Notes: a model not told the origin generated them from the sequence alone. A stretch of 64,000 nt of DNA from Actinomadura sp. HBU206391 (GCF_014323665.1 NZ_JABVEB010000013.1:22413-86412), one strand, 5' to 3'. Positions 1 to 8,756 are shown, counted from the first letter of the stretch. Program-made: numbers and translations.

Positions 1-138
1 CCGATGCAGCGCCTCGGCCGGCGCGTGGCCCGCCGGCTCGGCTCGGGCGCAGCGCGTCATGCTCCCCCGAGCGGCGGCGACCGGTCGGCCTCGATCGCGG
101 CCGGGGCGCCCGGAGCGTCCGTCACGCCCGCCGACTGA
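1..138 (+). CDS. possible 3' end of a gene cut by the window edge
   Basis: Frame 1 is open from the first base to a TGA at 136-138 (45 codons). The peptide is Arg/Ala/Gly/Pro-rich and I recognise no family. In DNA this GC-rich an open stretch of this length is weak evidence, so it may be non-coding. Confidence 0.2.
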   Translation, partial: PMQRLGRRVARRLGSGAARHAPPSGGDRSASIAAGAPGASVTPAD

Positions 139-237
139 CGAGGACGAGGTCCACTGTCATCTGGGGCGCCCGCTCTCGCGGACCTTTCCGTCTCTCGGGG
201 TATGTCAACAGACAGTGGAAGTCAGGAGGCACCCACG

Positions 238-624
238 ATGTCCGTACAGCTCAACCACACGATCGTCACCGCACGAGACAAGAAGGCGGCAGCCGACTTC
301 ATGGCCGACATCCTTGGACTCGAGGTCGGCGCCCCCTTCGGTCCGTTCATCCCCGTCGACACCGGCAACGCGGTCACGCTCTTCTTCCTGGACAGCGACG
401 CGGCCGAGATCGCTTCGGAGCACTACGCGTTCCTGGTGTCCGATGAGGAGTTCGACGGCATCTTCGAACGGATCCGCCAGGCCGGGATCGCCTACTATGC
501 CGACCCCGCTCATCAGGAGCCCGGCCGGATCAACCGCAACGACGGTGGACGTGGCGTCTACTTCGACGACCCGAACGGGCACAATCTCGAGGTCATCACG
601 CGTCCGTACGGAAGCGGCGGGTGA
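238..624 (+). CDS. VOC family (glyoxalase-like) protein
   Basis: A 128-residue single-module vicinal-oxygen-chelate protein. The two beta-alpha-beta-beta-beta halves are visible: an N-terminal HTIV strand followed by the helix KKAAADFMADILGLE, and a C-terminal YFDDPNGHNLEVITRP block with the usual metal-ligand Glu. The start is set at the ATG preceded by AGGAGG 7 nt upstream; an in-frame ATG 36 nt earlier has no ribosome site. Substrate is not predictable. Such small VOC proteins are often metal-dependent lyases, dioxygenases or resistance proteins. It appears to be monocistronic. Confidence 0.85.
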   Translation: MSVQLNHTIVTARDKKAAADFMADILGLEVGAPFGPFIPVDTGNAVTLFFLDSDAAEIASEHYAFLVSDEEFDGIFERIRQAGIAYYADPAHQEPGRINRNDGGRGVYFDDPNGHNLEVITRPYGSGG

Positions 625-721
625 GCGTGCGGTGCCGCACGGGCGGTGGTCGCGCGGCGGGCTCCTCGGCCGGGCCGCCGGGTGCGGGTACGGGCCTGGT
701 ACGAGGTCGACCGGTGTCGCT

Positions 722-1075
722 TCAGCGCCGCATGTCGAGATCGTGGAGCGGCGCGATGGGCAGTCTCAGCGCCTCTAGTGCGGCCCGTAACTGATCGCGC
801 TCCTCGACCGTGACGGGCTGGTTGTAGGCGTGCAGCGAACCGATCAGGTCGTCCAGCACCTGCTGCCACTGCCCGCCGCTGGCCGCGATGCTGATGCGCT
901 GCAGCGTGCGGTCCGGCAACCGGTCGGTGAACCGCTCTGGAAGGCGACGGATCGCCAGGGCGAGCTCACGATGCCCCACTCTCACGGTCTCGCAGGTCGA
1001 CCCACGACGCCCTGGACGCCAAGTTCTGATCAGTAATGAGCGCCGGAGCGTTTGCACCAGCTCATGCCGAGGCAT
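722..1075 (-). CDS. conserved hypothetical protein
   Basis: A 117-residue basic protein with a better-looking core from about residue 35 (HRELALAIRRLPERFTDRLPDRTLQRI) followed by helices around GQWQQVLDDLIGSLHAY. It has no signal peptide or membrane segment. The start is supported by AGGAGGT five bases upstream of the ATG; internal GTG codons just before the conserved core are alternatives. I do not recognise a function. A 12-bp palindrome lies about 36 nt upstream of the start (1111-1122). Confidence 0.6.
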   Translation of the reverse strand: MPRHELVQTLRRSLLIRTWRPGRRGSTCETVRVGHRELALAIRRLPERFTDRLPDRTLQRISIAASGGQWQQVLDDLIGSLHAYNQPVTVEERDQLRAALEALRLPIAPLHDLDMRR

Positions 1076-1453
1076 CCCGCACCTCCTGGTCTATCGCGGC
1101 CCACCCGCCGTTATCACGATAAGTGTACGCTCCATCGCGCTATGTAGTGAGTCTGGAGGATCCCATGGGACCTGCATGAGCCGGTCCGCTCACCGGTCGC
1201 AGCGGTGGCGCGGCCGGGGCCTCCGGTCGCCGGCGAAGATCGACGATGATCCTTGGATCCTGATCGCCGTGCTCAACGTCGGAGGACTGTGAGCACGGGC
1301 GTCCTCAGACATCTGGGCATGTGCGCGCCGCCGCGATCAGGCGGCTCGCACCTTCTGTCAGGGGCGGGGATGCCCAACGACGCCGTACGGTCCGGCACCC
1401 GCCGGAGCAAGGGCCGCCGGGCCGTACGGCCTCTCCTCGACGCGCCGATCGGC
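1076..1453. other. intergenic region, no supported gene
   Basis: Separates two leftward genes. It should contain the promoter of the gene starting at 1075. Short rightward reading frames here (for example 1176-1292) are unsupported. The only structured element I see is the palindrome at 1111-1122. Confidence 0.5.
1111..1122. promoter_or_regulatory. 12-bp palindrome, possible operator
   Basis: TTATC-AC-GATAA is a perfect inverted repeat in a local AT-richer patch, 36 nt upstream of the leftward start at 1075. Position suits an operator, but no adjacent regulator is known to use it. Confidence 0.3.
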
Positions 1454-2932
1454 TCAGGCCACCTTGCGCGGCGGGCGTTCCGAGGGCCGGCCACTCCGGT
1501 CCTGGTCGTCACCGGCGGTAGCGGGGGCGGGGACGGCCGCGCGGCCAGGGCGCGCAGGGGGGCCGGCCGTACCGGGCTCGGGCCATCGCGCCCGCGACGA
1601 GCGCGCGAAGCGGCGGCCCAGCCGCTGCGTGGGCTCCTCGACATAGCGATAGGCCACGGCGCTCGAGACGACCACCATGGTCACGATCACGCCCGCCCAG
1701 CCCGCACGCTCCATCACCGACAGTGGCGCCGGATCGCCGGTCAACCGCCGGACGACCTGCAGCGGCAACTGGTGCAGCAGATAGACGGAGTAGCTGATGA
1801 CACCGAGCCAGGGCAGTGCCCGGGGCATGGCGCGATGGCGCAGTGCGAGCACGACGGCGAAGGTCAGCCAGGCCGCTGCGACGGCGGCGGGCCAACCCCA
1901 GGACAGCCTCGGGTGACCGGGCGGCACGCCCCAGCCCGCGGCGAGGCGGACCCCGGCCATGATCGTCAGCGCGGGCACCAGGATGACCACGACCCGGTCC
2001 ATCGGACGATGGACGGAGCCCCGGTGCCGGAGGCGGTAGATCGAGGTGCCGGCGAACATGGTGGCCATGATCGAGAAGCTTTCGACGGCGCCGACCCGGC
2101 TGTTCAGGGCGAGCAGCGCGAGGGCCGTCACGGCGACCACCGCGGCACCCCAGGGACGGAGCCGCGGACGGCCGCTCAGCACTGCCGCCAGCCCGGCGAT
2201 CAGCAGCACGCTGACCCCCGCGACCGCACCGGCACCCCACGCCGCCGAGATCAGGTACGCCGGCAGCGCGATGCCCAGCGTCAGGGCCGCCGCGCCGAAG
2301 CCGAGGGCCGCGCCCGCGCTCGCCCGATGCACGCCCGCGACGAACATCGCCGTGACCAGCAGGTAGAAGGCCATCTCGTACGACAGCGTCCAGAACACGT
2401 TGACGACGTTCGGGACTCCGAGCAGGTCCTGCAGCATCGTCACGTGGGCCAGGGCCGACGTCCACGGGCGGTCGGACAGCTGATCCGGCAGCCCCCAGAA
2501 GACCTCCGCGAGGGCGAAGAGCAGGCCGATCGCCGCGGCCACCGCCCATAGCGGGTAGAGCCGGAACGCCCGGCCGATCCAGAACTCGCGTACGCTGCCG
2601 CGCCGTTCGAGGGACGCGGGGATGACGTACCCGCTCACGATGAAGAAGACGAAGACGCCGTACCTGCCGAAGTCGAACCACGGACTCGCGGTTCGGCGTA
2701 CCTCGGGCAGCAGCGCGTCCAGCAGGTGCTCGAAGACCACCGCCAGTGCGGCCACGCCGCGCAGTGCGTCGAGCCAGACCAGCCGTTCGCGAGGTCGGTT
2801 TTCAGTTCGGGTGGGCGACGCTCCGTTCTGTGCGGGGGCGAGCGAGGCGTCCACGTCCTTTCTGAAGCGCTGGGAGAACGGGCCCCGCGTCCACTTTGAC
2901 GCCGGCCCGAGATGCTCCCGGAACACCTCCAC
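1454..2932 (-). CDS. acyltransferase 3 family membrane protein
   Basis: A 492-residue polytopic protein of the Acyl_transf_3 (OafA-like) family, which transfers acyl groups to sugars, peptidoglycan or macrolides at the membrane. The family opening LDALRGVAALAVVFEHL is at about residues 54-70, followed by the FVFFIVSGYVI segment, RAFRLYPLWA, about ten hydrophobic segments and the late motif ISYSVYLLHQ. A Pro/Arg/Ala-rich cytoplasmic tail of about 60 residues closes the protein. The first 45 residues before LDALRG are polar, so the true start may be downstream of the GTG chosen. No sugar or cell-wall genes are adjacent, so the acceptor is unknown. Confidence 0.85.
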   Translation of the reverse strand: MEVFREHLGPASKWTRGPFSQRFRKDVDASLAPAQNGASPTRTENRPRERLVWLDALRGVAALAVVFEHLLDALLPEVRRTASPWFDFGRYGVFVFFIVSGYVIPASLERRGSVREFWIGRAFRLYPLWAVAAAIGLLFALAEVFWGLPDQLSDRPWTSALAHVTMLQDLLGVPNVVNVFWTLSYEMAFYLLVTAMFVAGVHRASAGAALGFGAAALTLGIALPAYLISAAWGAGAVAGVSVLLIAGLAAVLSGRPRLRPWGAAVVAVTALALLALNSRVGAVESFSIMATMFAGTSIYRLRHRGSVHRPMDRVVVILVPALTIMAGVRLAAGWGVPPGHPRLSWGWPAAVAAAWLTFAVVLALRHRAMPRALPWLGVISYSVYLLHQLPLQVVRRLTGDPAPLSVMERAGWAGVIVTMVVVSSAVAYRYVEEPTQRLGRRFARSSRARWPEPGTAGPPARPGRAAVPAPATAGDDQDRSGRPSERPPRKVA

Positions 2933-2997
2933 TCTGTGCCCAGGGACAGTGTGGATCTCACCTCTCGCCTACGAGAGCCGAGTCACACCGCCCTTCG

Positions 2998-3315
2998 TCA
3001 GTCGTCCGGGTCGGGCATCGCGTCCAGGTGCCCTTCGAGCGCGTCGAGGCGTTGCGCCCACATCTCCCGGTAGCGCCGCAGCCACGCGTCGACCTCCATG
3101 AGGGGCTCGAGCCGTAGCTCGTAGACCCGCCGCTGCGCGTCGGGACGGATCCGGACCAGCCCGGCCTCACGCAGGACCTTGAGGTGCTTGGACGTCCCCG
3201 GCTGGGTGAGGCCGAGTTGTTCGACCAGCTCGCCGACCGGTCGCGGCCGCTCGAGCAGGAGGTCCAGGATGCGGCGGCGGTTCGGTTCGGCCAGGACGGC
3301 GAAGGCGGTGGTCAC
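2998..3315 (-). CDS. ArsR family winged-helix transcriptional regulator
   Basis: 105 residues from the GTG at 3315. The winged helix is clear: FAVLAEPNRRRILDLL, then recognition region LTQPGTSKHLKVLREAGLV and the wing RRVYELR. It lacks the Cys pairs of metal sensors and resembles ArsR members that control SRPBCC/AHSA1 proteins, though none is adjacent. A longer frame reaches back to 3351, but a near-consensus promoter with its -10 exactly 6 nt before the GTG makes that codon the likely leaderless start. Confidence 0.85.
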   Translation of the reverse strand: MTTAFAVLAEPNRRRILDLLLERPRPVGELVEQLGLTQPGTSKHLKVLREAGLVRIRPDAQRRVYELRLEPLMEVDAWLRRYREMWAQRLDALEGHLDAMPDPDD

Positions 3316-3321
3316 CCGACA

Positions 3322-3351
3322 ATCATAACCGTAGCTGAATATAGCCAACAA
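3322..3351 (-). promoter_or_regulatory. promoter of the ArsR gene (leaderless layout)
   Basis: On the minus strand, -35 TTGTTG (3351-3346), an 18-bp spacer and -10 TATGAT (3327-3322) are followed by 6 nt and then the GTG start. It is the clearest sigma-70-like promoter in the window. Confidence 0.7.
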
Positions 3352-3403
3352 GATATATATCCTCCGTGCGGGGCCGCTGACCCGCTGACCCGCCCGCCTG
3401 TAC

Positions 3404-4003
3404 TCACCGTTCTCCCCGGGCCGGTGCGTCCGTGAGGGAGGTCCCGAGGAGGGTCGCGGCCGCGGCCCGCGCCCGGTGAGCGATCTCCGGACCGCCGGTG
3501 ATCGCGGCGGTGGTCATGGCTCCTTCCGCGAGGAGCAGGATCTGATCCACGATCGCCGGGTCGTCGGCGGCGAGGTCACCGGCGAGGCCGGCCAGATAGT
3601 CCCGGAACAGCGACTTGTGCTCGCGGACGACGCCGGCGATGAGGTCGTCGGCGGCGCCGAGCTCTCCGAAGGCGTTGATGAAGGCGCAGCCGTGGAAGTC
3701 CGGTCCCCGGAACCAGCCCTCCAGCCAGTCGAAAACCGCGAGGAGCCGGTCCGCCGGTCCGGCTGCCGGGCCGGCGGTCTGCGCGGCTACGTGGCCGGCC
3801 AGGTCGGCACGCCATCGCTCGTCGCGCCGGCGCAGATAGGCGGCCACGAGGTGCTGCTTGGAGGGATAGAGCCGGTAGAGCCGGGTGAGCGAGACTCCGG
3901 CCGTCGAGCGGACCTCGTCGATGCCGACGGCCTGGACACCGCGCGCGTAGAAGAGAGCCTCCGCCGCGTCGAGCAGGCGTTGTACGGCTTCCTCGCGATC
4001 CAC
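3404..4003 (-). CDS. TetR family transcriptional regulator
   Basis: 199 residues. An N-terminal TetR helix-turn-helix (AAEALFYARGVQAVGIDEV, then AGVSLTRLYRLYPSKQHLVAAYL) precedes an all-helical ligand domain with GCAFINAFGELG at about residues 105-116, typical of the TetR_C group of small-molecule sensors. The start GTG has a GAGGAGGTGGC ribosome site. It is divergent from the SnoaL-like gene at 4108. The shared intergenic region holds two copies of a 14-bp palindrome, so the protein probably represses both itself and that gene. Confidence 0.9.
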   Translation of the reverse strand: MDREEAVQRLLDAAEALFYARGVQAVGIDEVRSTAGVSLTRLYRLYPSKQHLVAAYLRRRDERWRADLAGHVAAQTAGPAAGPADRLLAVFDWLEGWFRGPDFHGCAFINAFGELGAADDLIAGVVREHKSLFRDYLAGLAGDLAADDPAIVDQILLLAEGAMTTAAITGGPEIAHRARAAAATLLGTSLTDAPARGER

Positions 4004-4025
4004 GCCACCTCCTCGGAACCTCGGG

Positions 4026-4071
4026 AGAACGAGCGTTCTAGACTATCTTCCAAGGGTAGAACGCACGTTCT
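4026..4071. promoter_or_regulatory. twin TetR-type operators
   Basis: AGAACGAGCGTTCT (4026-4039) and AGAACGCACGTTCT (4058-4071) are two copies of the inverted repeat AGAACG-NN-CGTTCT, spaced 32 bp centre to centre (about three helical turns) between the divergent tetR-like gene and the SnoaL-like gene. This is the expected layout for cooperative binding of two TetR dimers. Confidence 0.75.
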
Positions 4072-4107
4072 GTGTTCTGCCATGGTGTGCGCCGAGGAGG
4101 ATGCGTG

Positions 4108-4566
4108 ATGACCGGTCGACCGCCCTTTCCGCCGTTCGACGAGGAGACCGCCGCGCAGAAGGTCCAGGCGGCGGAGGACGCGTGGAACACCCGCGACCCA
4201 CAGCGGGTGTCGCTCGCCTACACGGAGGACTCGGTGTGGCGGAACCGCGATCGCTTCGTCACCGGCCGCGAGGCGATCGTCGCGTTCCTCACTGAGAAGT
4301 GGGAGCGCGAGCTGGACTACGCGCTGCGCAAGGAGCTGTGGTCGTTCAGCGGCGACCGGATCGCCGTGCGCTTCCAGTACGAGAGCCATGACGCCGCCGG
4401 CCAGTGGTGGCGCAGTTACGGCAACGAGCTGTGGGAGTTCACCGCCGAGGGCCTGATGCGGCGCCGCGAGGCCAGCATCAACGACGTGGCGATCGAGGAG
4501 GGCGACCGGCGCATCTTCGGACCTCGCCCGGACGCCGAGCGCGGAGCCTCGATCCCGATCTGGTGA
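4108..4566 (+). CDS. DUF1348 / SnoaL-like NTF2-fold protein
   Basis: A 152-residue member of the nuclear transport factor 2-like DUF1348 family, recognisable by [26 protein letters not shown], then [19 protein letters not shown] and the ending [13 protein letters not shown]. The fold is a cone-shaped alpha+beta barrel used by many small enzymes and binding proteins; substrate is unknown. GAGGAGG lies 8 nt before the ATG, and a GTG directly before the ATG could also initiate. It is divergent from, and probably controlled by, the TetR regulator through the twin operators at 4026-4071. Confidence 0.85.
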   Translation: MTGRPPFPPFDEETAAQKVQAAEDAWNTRDPQRVSLAYTEDSVWRNRDRFVTGREAIVAFLTEKWERELDYALRKELWSFSGDRIAVRFQYESHDAAGQWWRSYGNELWEFTAEGLMRRREASINDVAIEEGDRRIFGPRPDAERGASIPIW

Positions 4567-4584
4567 GCGGCCCCGCACTCCGTT

Positions 4585-4630
4585 CATCGAGATCCGTGAT
4601 CCGGCGTCCATCGAGATCCGTGACCCGGCG
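4585..4630. repeat. two 22-bp direct repeats
   Basis: CATCGAGATCCGTGA followed by T or C and CCGGCG occurs at 4585-4606 and 4609-4630. The copies differ at one base and are separated by 2 nt, giving a 24-bp period. They end 27 nt before the methyltransferase start, so they cover the -35/upstream region of its promoter. Confidence 0.7.
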
Positions 4631-4645
4631 AACGTGCTGCGATGT

Positions 4646-4651
4646 TAGTTT
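4646..4651 (+). promoter_or_regulatory. -10 box of the DUF574 methyltransferase gene
   Basis: TAGTTT lies exactly 6 nt before the ATG at 4658, and no Shine-Dalgarno is present between them. This implies a leaderless transcript. Confidence 0.5.
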
Positions 4652-4657
4652 CGATGA

Positions 4658-5449
4658 ATGACCGACGAGGGCCGGGCGCGCCCCAAACTTGACACGAGCA
4701 TCGCGCATCCCGCGCGGGTCTATGACTACTGGCTGGGCGGCAAGGACAACTACGCCGCGGACCGCGAAGTGGCCGAACGGGTCCTGGCCATCGTGCCGGA
4801 GGCTCCGCGGAGTGTGCGGGCCAACCGGGCGTTCCTCAAGCGGGCGGTACGGCTGACGGCCGAGGCCGGTGTGCGGCAGTTCCTCGACATCGGCTCGGGC
4901 CTGCCGACCGCGGAGAACTCCCATGACATCGCCCAGCAGGTGCGGCCGGACGCCCACGTGGTCTACGTCGACAACGACCCGATCGTTCTCGTCCATGGCA
5001 ACGCGCTGCTGGCCGGGACGGGGTCCACGACGGTCGTCCAGTCCGATGCCCGGGACCCGGAGGCCATCCTGGGTCATCCGGAGGTGCGGCGGCACATCGA
5101 CTTCGGGCAGCCGGTCGCGGTGCTGCTGCTCGGGGTCCTGCACTTCGTTCCGGACGACCAGGACCCGTACGGGATCGTGGCCCGGCTCGCCAAGGCGATG
5201 GTGCCCGGCAGCCATCTCATCCTGTCCCACCTGACCGGCGACTCGGATCCGGAGAACGCGAAGAGGTTCCTCGAGTCGGTCAACCGCGAGGCAAGGGCGG
5301 TCGTCCGCACTCGCGAGGAGGTGCAGCGGTTCTTCGACGGATTCGAGCTCCTCGACCCGGGTGTCGTGCCGGTGGATCGGTGGCGGCCCGACGGCCCGGA
5401 CGCCATGAAGCGCTTCTGGCTGTGGGCGGGCGTCGGGCGCAAGGCGTAG
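4658..5449 (+). CDS. SAM-dependent methyltransferase, DUF574 family
   Basis: 263 residues with the hallmark opening of the actinobacterial DUF574 (Methyltransf_19) family: TSIAHPARVYDYWLGGKDNYAADREVAE, the SAM-binding region QFLDIGSGLPTAENSHDIAQ, then VVYVDNDPIVLVHG. The family is abundant in mycelial actinomycetes; individual substrates are mostly unknown. The C-terminal half carries VLHFVPDDQDPY and FWLWAGVGRK. It stands alone, with direct repeats and a leaderless-type -10 box upstream. Confidence 0.9.
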   Translation: MTDEGRARPKLDTSIAHPARVYDYWLGGKDNYAADREVAERVLAIVPEAPRSVRANRAFLKRAVRLTAEAGVRQFLDIGSGLPTAENSHDIAQQVRPDAHVVYVDNDPIVLVHGNALLAGTGSTTVVQSDARDPEAILGHPEVRRHIDFGQPVAVLLLGVLHFVPDDQDPYGIVARLAKAMVPGSHLILSHLTGDSDPENAKRFLESVNREARAVVRTREEVQRFFDGFELLDPGVVPVDRWRPDGPDAMKRFWLWAGVGRKA

Positions 5450-5489
5450 CGTCACCGGGCCTGGCGGCGCCGGGTGGGACGCGGCAGGG

Positions 5490-6851
5490 TCAGGGCATCA
5501 GCGAGGCCGGCAGCACGACCAGCTCCAGGGGAGCGTGGCCGTTGTACTCGAGCCCGTGCTGGTTCCAGAGGACGTCCTCGGGGCGAGGCTGGACGTTTCC
5601 GGCCCTGTCGCGCGCGCGTGACATCACCCGGTACTTCCCCGGCTTCACCCCCTGCCACGGCACCTCGAACCGCACCCACATGAAGGGCTCCGGCGCGCTC
5701 AGCAGTTTCGCCTCGCGCCACGGGATCTCGGTCGTCCACCGGCCCGGCGCGACGAGCCTGTCGACCTGGACGTCGACGCGGTCGATCGCCCCGGCTCCCG
5801 ACCAGGCGCGCCCGCGCAGCGTCATGTCGCCGGGCGTGAGCGTGACGTTCTCGTTGAACTCGACGGCGCTGCGGACCCGCCCGGCGGTGGGTCGGACCGG
5901 CTCGGGAAAATCGGGACCGGTGAGCACCTGCAGTCTCTGCGGACCCGCGGCCGGGATGCTCCGCTTCGACGCCTCGATATGGCCGAGCCACTTGACCGCG
6001 GTGTTGCCGCCCCACCCGGAGAACAGCGCGCGCAGCGGGTAACCGTGGTCGACCGGCAGGTCGGCGCCGTTCATGCGATAGGCCAGGAGCGTGTCGTCCT
6101 TGACGGCCTTCTCGAACGGGATGACCTGCGAGTAGTTGACCGTTCTCCCGTCTGGATCCGTGATCTCGTCCAGGCCGGTGAACTTCACGTCGACGCCGTC
6201 CCGGGCCCCGGCCGCGGCGAGCACGTCCTTGACCCGTACGCCCGTCCACTCCGCCGCGCTGACCGCGCCGAAGTGCCACTGGGTGAAGCCGATCGGCAGC
6301 CAACGGCGGCCGTCGCCCGACGGCGGGAGCGAGGGAAAGAAGACGCGGCAGTTGGCGCCGCAGTCGAGCGTGCGCCGCAGGGTCACGGCCGGGAGCGCCA
6401 GCAGGTCCTCGTAGCCGAACGACCGGGGACGGGCGAGCGCGTCGCCGGTGAGCCTGAGCCGCCACGTGCGGCGGTCGATGTCGGGCGGCCGCGCCCTGTT
6501 GTGGATGTAGAACCGGTCGTTGGGCACCGTCTCGGCATAGTCCCGCGCCGGGCCCCACTTCATCTCCTCGGAACCGTTGCCACGGTTGACGAAGTAGCGG
6601 GACGGCGTCGCCTGGACCACGCGGTCGGCCTCTTCGGCGACCTTGCCCACCTCGCCGGACGGGCGGCTCGCGGTCGTCTCGCCGCGCGCCGCCGCCTCGG
6701 CCGCGACGCCCGTGCCGAGGACCAGCGATCCGGCGGTGCCGATCGCCGACGACGTCAGGAACCGGCGGCGTGAGTACAACGCATCGAGAAGGGACTCCAG
6801 GACATCGCCCGGCGCGGTCTCCCGGCGGGCCGGTCGGCGATGCGCTGCCAT
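5490..6851 (-). CDS. Tat-exported sulfite oxidase-type molybdenum oxidoreductase
   Basis: 453 residues. SRRRFLTSSAIG at about 28-39 is a twin-arginine signal, so the folded enzyme with its cofactor is exported. The molybdopterin domain spans about 85-300; Cys164 in LDCGANCRVF fits the molybdenum-ligating Cys of the sulfite oxidase family, and HGYPLRALFSGWGG is the family signature before the Mo-co dimerisation domain (about 310-440). It may oxidise sulfite, sulfoxides or an organic substrate. No heme or cytochrome c partner is adjacent, so the electron acceptor is unknown. ATG 6851 is chosen for its GGGGAG site 6 nt upstream; a GTG two codons earlier is possible. Confidence 0.88.
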   Translation of the reverse strand: MAAHRRPARRETAPGDVLESLLDALYSRRRFLTSSAIGTAGSLVLGTGVAAEAAARGETTASRPSGEVGKVAEEADRVVQATPSRYFVNRGNGSEEMKWGPARDYAETVPNDRFYIHNRARPPDIDRRTWRLRLTGDALARPRSFGYEDLLALPAVTLRRTLDCGANCRVFFPSLPPSGDGRRWLPIGFTQWHFGAVSAAEWTGVRVKDVLAAAGARDGVDVKFTGLDEITDPDGRTVNYSQVIPFEKAVKDDTLLAYRMNGADLPVDHGYPLRALFSGWGGNTAVKWLGHIEASKRSIPAAGPQRLQVLTGPDFPEPVRPTAGRVRSAVEFNENVTLTPGDMTLRGRAWSGAGAIDRVDVQVDRLVAPGRWTTEIPWREAKLLSAPEPFMWVRFEVPWQGVKPGKYRVMSRARDRAGNVQPRPEDVLWNQHGLEYNGHAPLELVVLPASLMP

Positions 6852-7060
6852 GGCCACTCCCCGTCATGGTCGCAGGACGGGGGGTCGGTCAGCTTTCACC
6901 CGTCTTATCTCCGCTCGTGTTCATCCCAAAACGGCTTATTTCGGGCATGTCATCTGGTGGACGGAAGAAATTCACCTCGCACGTCAGGGTTGCCATCCGT
7001 GACGACGCGCTCTCCGGAGGAGCGGTCGTGCGACCCGATCCGTCTTGCCATATGGACAGT

Positions 7061-7066
7061 TAGTAT
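7061..7066 (+). promoter_or_regulatory. -10 box of the MFS gene
   Basis: TAGTAT is followed by exactly 6 nt and the ATG at 7073, with no ribosome site between. The layout matches that of the DUF574, ArsR and histidine-kinase genes. Confidence 0.5.
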
Positions 7067-7072
7067 CACGAT

Positions 7073-8286
7073 ATGAACGCCACGCCCTCCCTCTCATCCC
7101 GGCGCCGATGGGTGGTGCTCGCGGTCGGACTCGCCGCGATGACCGCGGGCACCGCCTTCCAGTTCGGCCTGCCGTACCTCATCCCGGCTTTCCGTGCGCA
7201 CGGACTGTCGCTCAGCGAGGCGGGCGTGCTCGTGGCATGTCCCCTGGCCGGGCTGATGGCCACGCTCATCGCCTGGGGCGTCGTGGCGGACCGCCGGGGT
7301 GAGCGGTTCGTGCTGAGCGCGGGCCTCGCGGTGGCCGGGATGGCCCTGCTCGCCGCCGCAGCGGTGCACGGCACGCTCGCGCTCGGGGTCTGCCTGGTCA
7401 CCGCCGGCGCGGGCGGCGGATCGGTGCACGCGGCGAGCGGACGTCTGATCCTCGGCTGGTCGCGGCCGGGGAGCGCGGGCTCGCCATGGGCATCCGGCAG
7501 ACCGCGCAGCCTTTGGGACTGGCGTTGGCCGCGCTCACCCTGCCCGTGCTGGCGGTGCGCGGCCTGGCCCCTCCGCTGCTCACGCTGTCCGGCTTCTGCC
7601 TGTTCATGTCCCTGTTGGTCTGGCTGTTCGTGCGCGATCCCGTACGACCGGACGAGGCGGCGGGGGAGCGGCGGGGTTCTCCGTACGCCACCCCCGTGCT
7701 GTGGCGGCTGCACGCGGCCGGTGCGCTGCTGGTCGTCCCGCAGTTCGCGGTCGCGACGTTCTCCCTCGTGTACCTGGTGGACGACCACCATTGGGACGTC
7801 GCCACGGCCGGCCGGGTGCTCGCCGCCGCACAACTCTGCGGGGCCCTGGCGCGGATCGGCGCCGGCGCCTGGTCCGATCGCGCGGGCAGCAGGCTGCGCC
7901 CGTACCGCCTGCTCGCCGTCCTGATCGGCGCGGTGATGCTGGCCCTGGCGGCCGGTGCCTACGTGGACTCGGCCGTGGCCGTCGGGGCACTGCTCATCGC
8001 CGGCGTGATGACGGTGAGCCCGAATGGGCTCGCCTTCACGGCGGTCGCGGAACACGCCGGACGCTCCTGGGCGGGCCGGGCTCTCGGTGCCCACAACACC
8101 GTGCAGAACGCGTTCGCGGCTGCGACCCCGCCGCTGCTCGGCGCCGTGGTCGGCGGAGCCGGTTATGCCGCCGCCTTCGCCACCGCCATCGCCTTCCCGC
8201 TGGCCGCGGCGGCGATCACCCCGGTCTCCGCCGAACGCTCCCACCTCGCCCGCGACGCCGCCGTACCCGAACGCACGGTGGTGTGA
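7073..8286 (+). pseudogene. MFS transporter, interrupted by a one-base frameshift
   Basis: Two overlapping frames together encode one 12-TM-type major facilitator of about 404 residues. The first frame gives TM1-4 (AAMTAGTAFQFGLPYLIPAF, GVVADRRGERFVLSAG) up to GRLILGW. The second continues with MGIRQTAQPLG, the central basic loop and TM7-12 through to the stop. Adding a single T at about 7460 restores the expected FAAGERGLAMGIRQ junction. Either a recent inactivating deletion or a sequencing error explains this; all other coding features look intact. Substrate unknown; exporter-like by its charge pattern. Confidence 0.85.
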
Positions 8287-8306
8287 TCCGGCGGCAGGCC
8301 CGAGCC

Positions 8307-8537
8307 CTAGAACGACCACCAGCCGAAGGCGAGATGGCCGGTGAGCCACACACCGCCGATCAGCAGCAGGCCTCTGCCGATCCAGGTGGCCACGGTGGGG
8401 CGGCGGTCGCGCACTTTGAACACCCGCCAGACGAACTCGGACAGCGTGTCGCCGGGTCGCTTGTCCCGGAGGGCGATGCCCTCGAGGGTGGCGAACGCCG
8501 CGATCCAGACGATCCACAGCACGGGCCAGACGCTCAT
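8307..8537 (-). CDS. small membrane protein
   Basis: 76 residues with two hydrophobic segments: VWPVLWIVWIAAFATLEGIAL at the N-terminus and IGRGLLLIGGVWLTGHLAFGW at the C-terminus. The polar loop between them contains LSEFVWRVFKVRDRRP. GGGGGAG precedes the ATG. Proteins with this plan occur in actinobacterial genomes and prophages without assigned function. It converges with the MFS gene end. Confidence 0.6.
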   Translation of the reverse strand: MSVWPVLWIVWIAAFATLEGIALRDKRPGDTLSEFVWRVFKVRDRRPTVATWIGRGLLLIGGVWLTGHLAFGWWSF

Positions 8538-8756
8538 GAACTCCCCCGTTCAAGGCGATGCCGCCGAAGTCTCTTCAGTCCTCCATTGAACGGCAGGGGA
8601 AAGGGCTGCATGCCGCCTTGAAGATGGCCGGATCACGCCACCCTGCGGTTGCGCGCCGGTGACGGCGGGACGCCTTCGCCCGGTTCAGGGCGGATCTCAT
8701 CGACGTGATCGAGCATCAGCGGCGGCTGAGCCAACGGCAGGAGAGCAACGGCCGGA

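Noticed and set aside
1176..1292. 38-codon plus-strand frame (MSRSAHRSQRW...)
   Set aside because: The nearby GGAGG instead precedes an ATG in another frame that stops after four codons; no support for a peptide.
1253..2551. Long plus-strand frame of 432 codons opposite the acyltransferase
   Set aside because: Composition is Arg/Gly/Asp/Gln-rich with no family features, while the minus strand shows clear acyltransferase motifs. It is an antisense artefact of high GC.
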